Shown piece by piece: positions 1 to 5,955 of a stretch of DNA of 5,978 nt. The stretch's first letter is position 1. Each line of letters starts with the position of its first letter. The position numbers were made by a program, and so were the translations under genes. Origin of the DNA: an uncultured Bacteroidales bacterium (lineage in GTDB: Bacteria > Bacteroidota > Bacteroidia > Bacteroidales > Paludibacteraceae); the NCBI GenBank assembly GCA_903873355.1, contig CAIQOG010000061.1:1-5978 (forward strand), in the 5' to 3' direction. The notes below the pieces were generated by a model. That model was not told the origin of the DNA, did not search any database, and saw only the letters and a program-made list of their open reading frames with translations.

Positions 1-116
1 ATCTATAAATTATAAATCATAATAAAATGAGCAATTTCACTCAATATACGTTATATAAATCATTCACCAGTTTAAATATATAACAGTCGAAAAGTATAAA
101 CAATGCTATTTTGTAT

Positions 117-124
117 TATTTTTG
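117..124 (+). promoter_or_regulatory. Candidate -7 box of the dxs promoter
   Basis: TATTTTTG fits the Bacteroidota -7 consensus TAnnTTTG and lies 21 bases before the dxs start, so the 5' leader would be only about 15 nt. No convincing TTTG/TTG -33 element sits 19-21 bases upstream. The surroundings are so AT-rich that a chance match is plausible. Confidence 0.35.
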
Positions 125-145
125 CAATCTATTTTCTAAAACGCT

Positions 146-2062
146 ATGGACAAACAAGACTTTCAATATATCAACAATATAAACTCACCCACTGATTTAA
201 AAACATTTATAAAAGAAGAATTACCTGCTGTTTGCGACGAACTCAGACAATTTATAATCGATGAGGTTTCAAAAAACCCGGGGCATTTGGGTTCCAGTTT
301 AGGAGTTGTTGAGCTTACAGTGGCTATTCATTATATTTTTAACGCACCTTACGACCGGATTGTTTGGGACGTTGGACATCAGGCTTACGGTCATAAAATT
401 CTCACCGGTCGTCGCGACCAGTTCCACACTAACCGTCTATTTAAAGGTCTATGCGGATTTCCCACACCAAAAGAAAGTGAGTACGACGCATTTGGTGTTG
501 GACATTCGTCCACTTCTATTTCTGCAGGACTAGGCATGTCGGTAGCTTCACTTCTTAAGGATGAATCTGATCGACAGGTAGTTGCTATTATTGGTGATGG
601 CGCTATGACCGGCGGGTTGGCTTTTGAAGGATTGAATAATGCATCAATGAGTAAAAATAATATGTTGATTATTCTCAACGATAATCAAATGGCCATTGAT
701 CCAATACAGGGTGGTTTTACGCAATATCTGGTTGATATTACAACTTCCAGAGCTTATAATAAAATCCGTAACAGAACATACAAAATACTTAAGAGGATAG
801 GTATCATTAACGAAAAAAGACGCGAACGGATTATTAGTTTTAACAATACTCTGAAAGCAACTCTTACGAAACAACACAATATTTTCGAAGGATTGAATAT
901 CCGATATTTTGGACCGATTGATGGACATGATGTCAACGAGCTAGTTCGTGTCATGTCGGAAATTAAAAAATTCAATGGTCCTAAAGTATTGCACGTCATT
1001 ACAAAAAAAGGTAAAGGGTATGAATTTGCTGAGAACTCAGCTACCGAATGGCATGCTCCGGGAGTATTTAATATCGAGACGGGTGAACGTAAAAACTGTG
1101 CACCATCTGTCCCAACTCCACCACTTTTTCAGGATGTTTTTGGAAAAACATTATTAAAACTGGCGTTGAATAATGAAAAAATTGTTGCTGTTACTCCTGC
1201 TATGCCCAGTGGATGTTCAATGATAATCATGCAGAAAGAATTGCCACACCGTGTTTTCGATGTAGGAATTGCTGAAGGACATGCTGTAACATTCTCCGCC
1301 GGAATGGCTAAAGAAGGTTTGATTCCATTCTGCAACATTTACTCTTCGTTTATGCAACGTGCTTACGACAATGTGATTCATGATGTTGCTCTGCAAAATT
1401 TAAATGTGGTATTTTGTCTTGACAGAGCCGGAATTGTAGGGTCAGACGGCGCAACACATCATGGTTTGTTCGATCTGGCTTATATGCGCTGTATTCCGAA
1501 CCTTACTATTTCAGCTCCACGCAATGAGACAGAACTCCGCAACTTAATGTACACAGCCCAGCTTAAAGAAAATGGGCCATTTGTGATTCGTTATCCTCGC
1601 GGAAAAGGTACCATTGTAGACTGGAAAAAACCGATGACCGAAATGGAAATTGGTAAAGGTGAATGCCTGAAAACCGGTAAAGATCTGGCTGTAATTACCA
1701 TTGGAACAATGGCAATAAGTGCTGCGAAAGCTATTGAACAGGTTGAAAAAGAACAAAATGCTTCTTTTGCACACTACGATATCCGATTCCTGAAACCACT
1801 CGACGAAGCCCTGCTTCACGAAGTGGCTAAGAACTTCAAAAAGATTATAACCATAGAAGATGGGGTAATTAATGGCGGCTTTGGCAGCGCGGTACTAGAA
1901 TTTATGTCCGACAATAATTACCCAGTTCAGGTAAAACGACTTGGCATTCCCGACAGCTTTATTGAGCACGGTACACCCGAAGAATTATATCAGATGCTTG
2001 GACTTGACAGTGAGGGAATTGCTGAAAGTATTTCCGAAGTTTTGAAAAGTATAAAGCAGTAA
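146..2062 (+). CDS. dxs: 1-deoxy-D-xylulose-5-phosphate synthase
   Basis: This cytosolic thiamine-diphosphate enzyme condenses pyruvate with glyceraldehyde 3-phosphate to give DXP, the first step of the MEP isoprenoid pathway and a precursor for thiamine and pyridoxal. The 638 aa are full length (E. coli Dxs is 620). Visible landmarks are NPGHLGSS (His47, matching the active-site His of the family), the ThDP/Mg motif GDG at 150-152 running to the NDN at 178-180, the linker with YFGPIDGHD (254-262), the pyrimidine-domain [10 protein letters not shown] with catalytic Glu377, FMQRAYD (402-408), and SDGATHHG (433-440) for the substrate phosphate side. The C-terminal transketolase-type domain follows from about 510. 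The ATG at 146 is the natural start: it gives the usual short N-terminal extension and no Shine-Dalgarno is evident. The gene stands alone, with a terminator directly after it. The Gly in AEGHA, where E. coli has Gln, is as I recall usual in Bacteroidota. Confidence 0.97.
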   Translation: MDKQDFQYINNINSPTDLKTFIKEELPAVCDELRQFIIDEVSKNPGHLGSSLGVVELTVAIHYIFNAPYDRIVWDVGHQAYGHKILTGRRDQFHTNRLFKGLCGFPTPKESEYDAFGVGHSSTSISAGLGMSVASLLKDESDRQVVAIIGDGAMTGGLAFEGLNNASMSKNNMLIILNDNQMAIDPIQGGFTQYLVDITTSRAYNKIRNRTYKILKRIGIINEKRRERIISFNNTLKATLTKQHNIFEGLNIRYFGPIDGHDVNELVRVMSEIKKFNGPKVLHVITKKGKGYEFAENSATEWHAPGVFNIETGERKNCAPSVPTPPLFQDVFGKTLLKLALNNEKIVAVTPAMPSGCSMIIMQKELPHRVFDVGIAEGHAVTFSAGMAKEGLIPFCNIYSSFMQRAYDNVIHDVALQNLNVVFCLDRAGIVGSDGATHHGLFDLAYMRCIPNLTISAPRNETELRNLMYTAQLKENGPFVIRYPRGKGTIVDWKKPMTEMEIGKGECLKTGKDLAVITIGTMAISAAKAIEQVEKEQNASFAHYDIRFLKPLDEALLHEVAKNFKKIITIEDGVINGGFGSAVLEFMSDNNYPVQVKRLGIPDSFIEHGTPEELYQMLGLDSEGIAESISEVLKSIKQ

Positions 2063-2102
2063 ACTCAAAAAGTAAAAGCATAAAAAAATTTGTATAATAT
2101 GT

Positions 2103-2137
2103 AAAAATAGCCACAGCAAAAATCTGTGGCTATTTTT
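2103..2137 (+). terminator. Intrinsic terminator after dxs
   Basis: A perfect 14-bp inverted repeat, AAAAATAGCCACAG (2103-2116) against CTGTGGCTATTTTT (2124-2137), has a 7-nt loop and is followed by more T-rich sequence to 2142. It starts 40 nt after the dxs stop. The A-tract/T-tract symmetry means it could also act on the opposite strand. Confidence 0.88.
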
Positions 2138-2170
2138 ATTTTAATTCAGCAAAAAAAAGGCAATAAATTA

Positions 2171-2202
2171 TTCGTTAAATTGAATAATTTTTCCAATCTT
2201 TG
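2171..2202 (+). promoter_or_regulatory. Candidate promoter of the lipoprotein/ATP-grasp operon
   Basis: AATCTTTG at 2195-2202 (followed by C) differs by one base from the Bacteroidota -7 consensus TAnnTTTG. TTCG at 2171-2174 is one base off the -33 TTTG, with a 20-bp spacer. Transcription would begin near 2209, about 30 nt before the ATG at 2238. It lies just beyond the dxs terminator, where an operon promoter is expected. Confidence 0.45.
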
Positions 2203-2237
2203 CGAAAAATAAAATCAACTTACAAAATTTGTATAAA

Positions 2238-2555
2238 ATGAAGAAAATCAGTCTGTATTTCCTTTTGCCAATGGCGATACTTGCTTTTCAGTCCTGCAAC
2301 GAGGACAAAGTAAACGAAGTCAAAAAGAACGGAGCTATTGAAACGAGCATTCAGGTGGATCATTTAAACGACAGTTTGGATATTCTGATTAGCACAAACA
2401 AAATCTGGTCTCATAATATATTAGTCAAAACCACCATTCATTGTGATACGATTCCAGGGCTGGGAATTGCCAGAGAAGAAGCTGAAAATGAGGAGGGTGA
2501 AACCAAAAACGTTACGCTAAAAAAGGATTATGAATTGTATATTACCGTGAAATAG
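2238..2555 (+). CDS. Small predicted lipoprotein of unknown function
   Basis: This 105-aa protein has a lipoprotein-type signal peptide: MKK, a hydrophobic stretch (about 5-17), then FQSC with Cys20 as the likely lipidated residue. The lipobox is loose, as often seen in Bacteroidota. The mature part is about 85 aa, acidic in the middle (REEAENEEGE, 79-88), with one further Cys (Cys69, in IHCDTIPGLG) and a C-terminal segment alternating polar and hydrophobic residues (NVTLKKDYELYITVK) that suggests beta strands. I do not recognise the family. The frame extends to a TTG at 2229, but the ATG at 2238 puts MKK directly at the start of the signal peptide and is preferred. It is the first gene of a tight operon, 2 nt before the next lipoprotein, so it is probably made together with the YgiB-like protein and the ATP-grasp enzyme. 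By inference it sits in a cell-envelope membrane. Confidence 0.82.
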   Translation: MKKISLYFLLPMAILAFQSCNEDKVNEVKKNGAIETSIQVDHLNDSLDILISTNKIWSHNILVKTTIHCDTIPGLGIAREEAENEEGETKNVTLKKDYELYITVK

Positions 2556-2557
2556 CC

Positions 2558-2872
2558 ATGAAGAAATCGAAAATCATAAAACTGGTTTTGGTTGCCACGG
2601 CTATGTCGTCATGCAACCATAAAGCCGACCACGACCGCAAGGTGTATATGCGTTCTGACACCACTGCAGGCTATTCACGCACCGAAGGTCATTCTCATTT
2701 TGGCGGATTTTACGTGTTCCGTCCGTATGGAATTTTCACTCCGGGAGGTTATTATCGCGCCGGATATTACTCGGGTGGCATTCACGAAAGTTCGAATATC
2801 GGTAGCAGCTCGTTCAAGAGCGCAACCGTTCGTGGTGGCTTTGGCAGCAGCACTTTTCATGTTTCTTCGTAA
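2558..2872 (+). CDS. YgiB-like (DUF1190-like) small lipoprotein with RGGFG tail
   Basis: This 104-aa protein has a short lipoprotein signal peptide (MKKSKIIKLVLVATA, then MSSC with Cys19). The mature part is low in complexity: charged and His-containing (20-47), then a Gly/aromatic stretch (about 49-74, with GGFYVFRPYG, GGYYRAGYY), then a Ser-rich tail carrying VRGGFGSS at 91-98. E. coli YgiB, a longer lipoprotein encoded directly before YgiC, carries a very similar TRGGFGES near its C-terminus, as I remember it. The gene after this one is a clear YgiC homologue, so motif and gene order agree. The assignment rests on a short motif plus context, not on full-length similarity. The function is unknown. 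It may be a partner or substrate of the ligase. The start is 2 nt after the previous stop and the next gene begins 8 nt after this stop, which implies one transcript. Chance resemblance of a low-complexity tail cannot be excluded. Confidence 0.78.
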   Translation: MKKSKIIKLVLVATAMSSCNHKADHDRKVYMRSDTTAGYSRTEGHSHFGGFYVFRPYGIFTPGGYYRAGYYSGGIHESSNIGSSSFKSATVRGGFGSSTFHVSS

Positions 2873-2880
2873 AAAACAGC

Positions 2881-4020
2881 ATGAAAAGAAGAACCACCAC
2901 GCCACGCACCGACTGGCAAAAGAAAGTTGAAGAACTAGGATTTGGATTTCATACTCTCGATACTACCTATTGGGACGAATCGGTCTATTACGAGTTCAGC
3001 ATGAGCGAAGTCGACCGTATTGAAAAAGCTACCAACGACCTTTGGGAAATGTGTCAGGAAGCAGTTCAATACGTAATTGACAATAAATTATACCGACGCT
3101 TTCATATCCCCGAATGGTTTGTGCCGCATATCGAAGAGAGCTGGAACAATGATGCACCGGCCATTTACGGGCGTTTCGACTTTTCGATGAAAGATGGGAT
3201 TCCAAAATTGCTAGAATTCAATGCCGACACACCAACTTCCCTGTTTGAGGCTTCGGTTGTACAATGGTATTGGCTGCAGGATACTCACCCGAGCAACGAC
3301 CAGTTTAATTCTATTCATGAAAAGCTGATTGCCTACTGGAAATACCTGAAAGAATATCTTCACGATGGCACACTGCATTTTTCGGCTGTAGAAGAAAATC
3401 TGGAAGACCTTACCACCACCGAATATATGCGCGATTGTGCCATCCAGGCCGGACTCGAAACGAAATTTATCAACCTGATGGATATTGGCTGGAATGTGGA
3501 CTATAAGGAATTTCGCGACCTGGATGAGCTAACCATCAAAAATATCTTTAAACTTTACCCTTGGGAATGGCTTGTGAATGAAGAATTTGGGAACCATATT
3601 ATCCCCGACCGCAACAAAACTTTCTGGATTGAACCAAGTTGGAAGATGATTCTTTCTAATAAAGCTATTTTGCCCATACTGTGGAAACTGAATGAAGGAC
3701 ACGAGAATCTGCTCCCTTCATTTACCGAATTTGACAAAATGTCGTTAGGTTTCAGCTATGCAAAAAAACCGATTCTGTCGCGCGAAGGAGCTAACATTCA
3801 GCTTTTCAGCAACGGAAGCCTGATTTCAGAAACCAAAGGAGATTATGGCGAAGAAGGATTTATTTATCAGGAACTTTGCCCTCTACCTGAATTTGATGGC
3901 AATTACCCGCTTATCGGTAGTTGGGTTGTTGGTCAGGAAGCTGCCGGAATGGGAATCCGTGAAACTAAGACCTTGATTACCGACAATTTAAGCCGGTTTG
4001 TACCGCATCTGATTGTCTAA
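2881..4020 (+). CDS. YgiC-like ATP-grasp ligase (glutathionylspermidine synthase family)
   Basis: This 379-aa protein (E. coli YgiC is 386) matches YgiC along its whole length as I recall that sequence. Shared landmarks are DW..K..E.GF.FHT near residue 11, LLEFNADTPTSLFEA (110-124), QFNSIHEKLI (141-150), LYPWEW (225-230), SNKAILPILW (259-268), KKPILSREGANI (295-306), YGEEGFIYQEL (322-332), GSWVVG and GIRET. By alignment with GspS, Asp100, Glu112 and Asn114 are the likely metal ligands, and the Lys295/296 and Arg301 region forms the nucleotide and phosphate-loop contacts. The enzyme should make an amide bond through an acyl-phosphate, but the substrates of YgiC-type members are not established to my knowledge. 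It lacks the N-terminal CHAP amidase domain of bifunctional GspSA. No signal peptide is visible, so it should be cytosolic. It is the last gene of the operon, followed by a terminator. The ATG at 2881 gives the family's expected N-terminus. Confidence 0.93.
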   Translation: MKRRTTTPRTDWQKKVEELGFGFHTLDTTYWDESVYYEFSMSEVDRIEKATNDLWEMCQEAVQYVIDNKLYRRFHIPEWFVPHIEESWNNDAPAIYGRFDFSMKDGIPKLLEFNADTPTSLFEASVVQWYWLQDTHPSNDQFNSIHEKLIAYWKYLKEYLHDGTLHFSAVEENLEDLTTTEYMRDCAIQAGLETKFINLMDIGWNVDYKEFRDLDELTIKNIFKLYPWEWLVNEEFGNHIIPDRNKTFWIEPSWKMILSNKAILPILWKLNEGHENLLPSFTEFDKMSLGFSYAKKPILSREGANIQLFSNGSLISETKGDYGEEGFIYQELCPLPEFDGNYPLIGSWVVGQEAAGMGIRETKTLITDNLSRFVPHLIV

Positions 4021-4031
4021 TTTCAGCAAAC

Positions 4032-4065
4032 AAAAAAAGACTAAACTCACGTTTAGTCTTTTTTT
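4032..4065. terminator. Bidirectional terminator between the ygiC-like gene and tRNA-Ala
   Basis: AAAAAAAGACTAAAC (4032-4046) pairs perfectly with GTTTAGTCTTTTTTT (4051-4065) around a TCAC loop, giving 15 bp. It has a T7 run on the plus strand and, because of the A7 run, also on the minus strand. It lies 11 nt after the ygiC-like stop and 11 nt beyond the 3' end of the minus-strand tRNA, so it can serve both converging units. Confidence 0.9.
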
Positions 4066-4076
4066 ATCAGTTTTCG

Positions 4077-4150
4077 TGGAGATTACCGGACTCGAACCGG
4101 TCACCTCGACACTGCCAGTGTCGCGCTCTAGCCAGATGAGCTAAACCCCC
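4077..4150 (-). tRNA. tRNA-Ala (anticodon GGC)
   Basis: Read on the minus strand, the 74 nt fold as a complete cloverleaf. The acceptor GGGGGTT/AATCTCC has two G-U pairs, one of them the G3:U70 that marks alanine tRNAs. Next come TA at 8-9, D stem GCTC/GAGC with GG in the loop, anticodon arm CGACA-CTGGCAG-TGTCG (T33, anticodon GGC at 34-36), variable loop AGGTG, T arm ACCGG-TTCGAGT-CCGGT, and discriminator A73. The next bases are CGA, so CCA is not encoded and must be added enzymatically. It reads GCC (and GCU by wobble) alanine codons. The anticodon arm is a perfect palindrome around G35 (see findings). Confidence 0.96.
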
Positions 4151-4174
4151 GTAACTGATTTTGAATTTGCGGTG

Positions 4175-4182
4175 CAAAGATA
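4175..4182 (-). promoter_or_regulatory. -7 box of the tRNA-Ala promoter
   Basis: On the minus strand this reads TATCTTTG (followed by C), an exact match to the Bacteroidota TAnnTTTG -7 element, 24 nt before the first base of the tRNA. Transcription would begin near 4168 with a short leader. I see no clear TTTG -33 element at the expected distance. Confidence 0.6.
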
Positions 4183-4318
4183 AGGAAGTTTTGGAAATTA
4201 TGAGTACTTTTGTTAGAGATTTTTCTTTCAATATCAGCTATCTTTTCCATATTTTGTTGAAAAAATAAATCCACGAATCTCTATTGAAATCGTAAATTGA
4301 TAAATTGTAAATGTAATT
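4183..4318 (+). promoter_or_regulatory. AT-rich leader and likely promoter zone of the DUF4286-ruvC unit
   Basis: The promoter of the plus-strand unit should lie here, between it and the divergent tRNA. The best -7 candidate is TATCTTTT at 4239-4246, one base off TAnnTTTG. The nearest TTTTG (4208-4212) is 26 bp upstream, which is too far for a standard -33. A short direct repeat TAAATTG occurs at 4293-4299 and 4301-4307 before the start codon. There is no Shine-Dalgarno, terminator or convincing small gene. Confidence 0.25.
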
Positions 4319-4624
4319 ATGCTTATTTTCAACACTACATACAAAGTATCTTCGAAGGTAAACGACAACTGGATAAACTGGACAAAGGAAAGCCATATTC
4401 CGTTTATGCTTGACTCGGGCAGTTTCAGCAAAGCTCAGATAACCAAAATAGTTGGCAGCGAGGATGAAGAAGGAACTTCCTACTCTGTACAGTTCCACAT
4501 TGACGATATGAACTCGCTTATGAACTGGCATAAAGACTATGCAAGTGCTTTTCAAAATAGCTGCTCAGCTGCATTTGGAAATGAAGTAAGTTTTTTTTCT
4601 ACAGTTCTAGAATTGATTGACTAA
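4319..4624 (+). CDS. DUF4286 family protein
   Basis: This 101-aa soluble protein has no signal peptide or membrane segment. The pattern [10 protein letters not shown], then [30 protein letters not shown] and a C-terminal helix-rich part ending in [10 protein letters not shown] is what I recall for DUF4286, a small Bacteroidota family of unknown function. The alternation of strand and helix suggests a ferredoxin-like or dimeric alpha/beta-barrel fold, which is inference. The ATG at 4319 gives the family's usual N-terminus. Its stop TAA shares one base with the ATG of ruvC (TAATG), so the two are co-transcribed and probably translationally coupled. As I recall, this gene often sits beside ruvC in Bacteroidota, but a role in recombination is not established. 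Confidence 0.85.
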   Translation: MLIFNTTYKVSSKVNDNWINWTKESHIPFMLDSGSFSKAQITKIVGSEDEEGTSYSVQFHIDDMNSLMNWHKDYASAFQNSCSAAFGNEVSFFSTVLELID

Positions 4625-5211
4625 TGGCTAAAGAGCAAATCATACTTGGCATTGACCCGGGAACAACTATCATGGGTTATGGCATTCTGAAAGTGAACGG
4701 CAACAAAACCGAAATGCTGGCAATGGGTGTGCTTGACCTGAAAAAATATACCGACCATTACCTCAAATTACAACGTATTTTTGCCCGAACGTTATCATTA
4801 ATCGATGAGTTTCATCCCGATCATTTGGCTATTGAAGCACCTTTTTTTGGTAAAAATGTGCAGTCGATGCTAAAACTCGGGCGGGCGCAGGGTGTGGCTA
4901 TGTCGGCGGCTCTGTACCGCGACATTCCGATTACAGAATATGCTCCATTGAAGATTAAAATGGCTATCACCGGCAGTGGAAATGCATCCAAAGAGCAGGT
5001 GGCTGATATGTTACGCCGTTTTTTGTCTATTCCTCAGGATCAAATGTTACCACAGCTTGACGCAACCGACGGATTGGCAGCAGCTTATTGTCATTTTTTG
5101 CAGTTGGGACGACCAACTTCAGAAAAAGCATATTCAGGATGGAAAGATTTTATTGCCAAAAATGAATCGAAAGTAAAAACTCCCCGAACAAAAAAACCGG
5201 AAAAAGAATAA
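4624..5211 (+). CDS. ruvC: Crossover junction endodeoxyribonuclease RuvC
   Basis: RuvC is the Holliday-junction resolvase that acts as a dimer with the RuvAB branch-migration motor in recombinational repair. The 195 aa show the four acidic catalytic residues in order: Asp11 in ILGIDPG, Glu71 in LAIEAPF, and Asp146 plus Asp149 in [11 protein letters not shown]. The basic segment [16 protein letters not shown] (111-126) corresponds to the DNA-contacting region of E. coli RuvC. The protein is somewhat longer than E. coli RuvC (173 aa) because of a Lys-rich C-terminal tail (about 173-195) that is probably unstructured. The start ATG overlaps the stop of the DUF4286 gene by one base, and no other start fits. 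ruvA and ruvB are not in this window. The stop lies 3 nt from the stop of the convergent lipoate ligase, with no strong terminator. Confidence 0.96.
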   Translation: MAKEQIILGIDPGTTIMGYGILKVNGNKTEMLAMGVLDLKKYTDHYLKLQRIFARTLSLIDEFHPDHLAIEAPFFGKNVQSMLKLGRAQGVAMSAALYRDIPITEYAPLKIKMAITGSGNASKEQVADMLRRFLSIPQDQMLPQLDATDGLAAAYCHFLQLGRPTSEKAYSGWKDFIAKNESKVKTPRTKKPEKE

Positions 5212-5214
5212 GAA

Positions 5215-5952
5215 TTACTTCTTAAAAGTCCATTCTTCCGAACAATATTTTGTTTCGGCCAACAAATTTATTTGTGAAATAAGTTCATCCGACAAGTTCT
5301 CAACACTTTCCTGCTGATAATTTTCCTGAATTTTACGAATTAAAAACTCAAAAAACTCTGCAGCTTCCAGGGTGAATTGCCCCTGTTCAGCAAACCAGAT
5401 CCGCAGGTTCTTCACCCTGCTTCGAACCGATGCAATGGCCTTCACCTGTTCTTCATGTGCTTTTGAGCTTAACGCATTTTCTAGTACTTCAAGATTAGTA
5501 TCGTACAACAAAGTTCCATGATGCAACTCACGGTTTTTGGCCACATGCGAAGCTGTGCCGGTGATTTTGTATTCGCTTTGCAACCAAAGGTCTTTGCGTT
5601 TGCCAATCCCGACAGGAATTCCCAGATTGGTCAAAACACGAACGATTGGTTGAAGAAATTCATCATTTAGCGCTGATTTTCCTTCGGTTTTGTTGGAAAT
5701 AAAGCAAAAATTCAGATTTCCCGAATCGTGAAACACCGCTCCCCCACCCGACATGCGTCTGACGATTCGAATTTCATTCTGCGCACAAAATTCCAAATCA
5801 ACTTCATTCCGAATAGCCTGATTGCAGCCAATAATTACCGATGGTTCATTTACATATAAAAACAACAAATCGTCCCTGCGCCCGTTGAAAAGGATTTCTT
5901 CGGCTGCCAGATTGAAGGTGGCTGAACTTGATGTGGAATGGATGATTTGCAT
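5215..5952 (-). CDS. Lipoate-protein ligase (LplA-type, short form)
   Basis: The enzyme activates lipoate with ATP and attaches it to the lipoyl-domain lysine of 2-oxoacid dehydrogenase E2 subunits or GcvH in the cytosol. The 245 aa show the BPL/LplA catalytic fold: NLAAEE (14-19), RRMSGGGAVFHDSGNLNF (65-82) for lipoyl-AMP binding, Lys129 in EYKITGTA as the conserved adenylate-contacting lysine, and HHGTLLYDTNL (144-154). E. coli LplA has 338 aa, with a C-terminal accessory domain from about 250. This protein stops at EEWTFKK, about where that domain would start. The stop looks natural because the frame is otherwise intact. Either it is a one-domain family member or the domain is absent in this lineage. 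An octanoyl- or lipoyl-transferase role is less likely but not excluded. The ATG is preceded by a purine-rich tract (see repeat), and the promoter lies outside the window. Confidence 0.9.
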   Translation of the reverse strand: MQIIHSTSSSATFNLAAEEILFNGRRDDLLFLYVNEPSVIIGCNQAIRNEVDLEFCAQNEIRIVRRMSGGGAVFHDSGNLNFCFISNKTEGKSALNDEFLQPIVRVLTNLGIPVGIGKRKDLWLQSEYKITGTASHVAKNRELHHGTLLYDTNLEVLENALSSKAHEEQVKAIASVRSRVKNLRIWFAEQGQFTLEAAEFFEFLIRKIQENYQQESVENLSDELISQINLLAETKYCSEEWTFKK

Positions 5953-5955
5953 AGA

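Noticed and set aside
1..145. Possible riboswitch or small gene in the leader of dxs
   Set aside because: The stretch is almost entirely A/T with no conserved stems, no thiamine-box-like motifs and no open frame of useful length. Only a candidate -7 box is supported.
391..928. Minus-strand open frames within dxs
   Set aside because: They lie opposite highly conserved dxs codons and are explained by codon bias of the sense gene.
1256..1285. Gly378 in the Dxs motif IAEGHA, where E. coli has Gln
   Set aside because: It first looked like an active-site change, but as I recall Bacteroides Dxs proteins have the same residue and the catalytic Glu377 and His379 are intact.
2229..2237. Upstream TTG start for the first lipoprotein
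   Set aside because: It would add only three residues (MYK) before a normal MKK signal-peptide start. The ATG at 2238 is the simpler choice.
1873..2848. Shared GGCTTTGGCAGC in dxs (about 1875) and in the YgiB-like gene (about 2837)
   Set aside because: Both copies encode the same short peptide GGFGS in unrelated proteins, so this is a coincidence of coding, not a DNA repeat.
2592..2930. A 112-codon open frame on the plus strand overlapping the YgiB-like gene and the start of the ligase gene
   Set aside because: It covers most of a better-supported lipoprotein gene and crosses the ligase start. Its translation has no signal, motif or family resemblance, and the 2-nt and 8-nt operon spacing only makes sense with the other frame.
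4238..4555. Minus-strand open frame of about 105 codons opposite the DUF4286 gene
   Set aside because: It is antisense to a recognised family member and includes its leader. No start context or recognisable protein features were seen.
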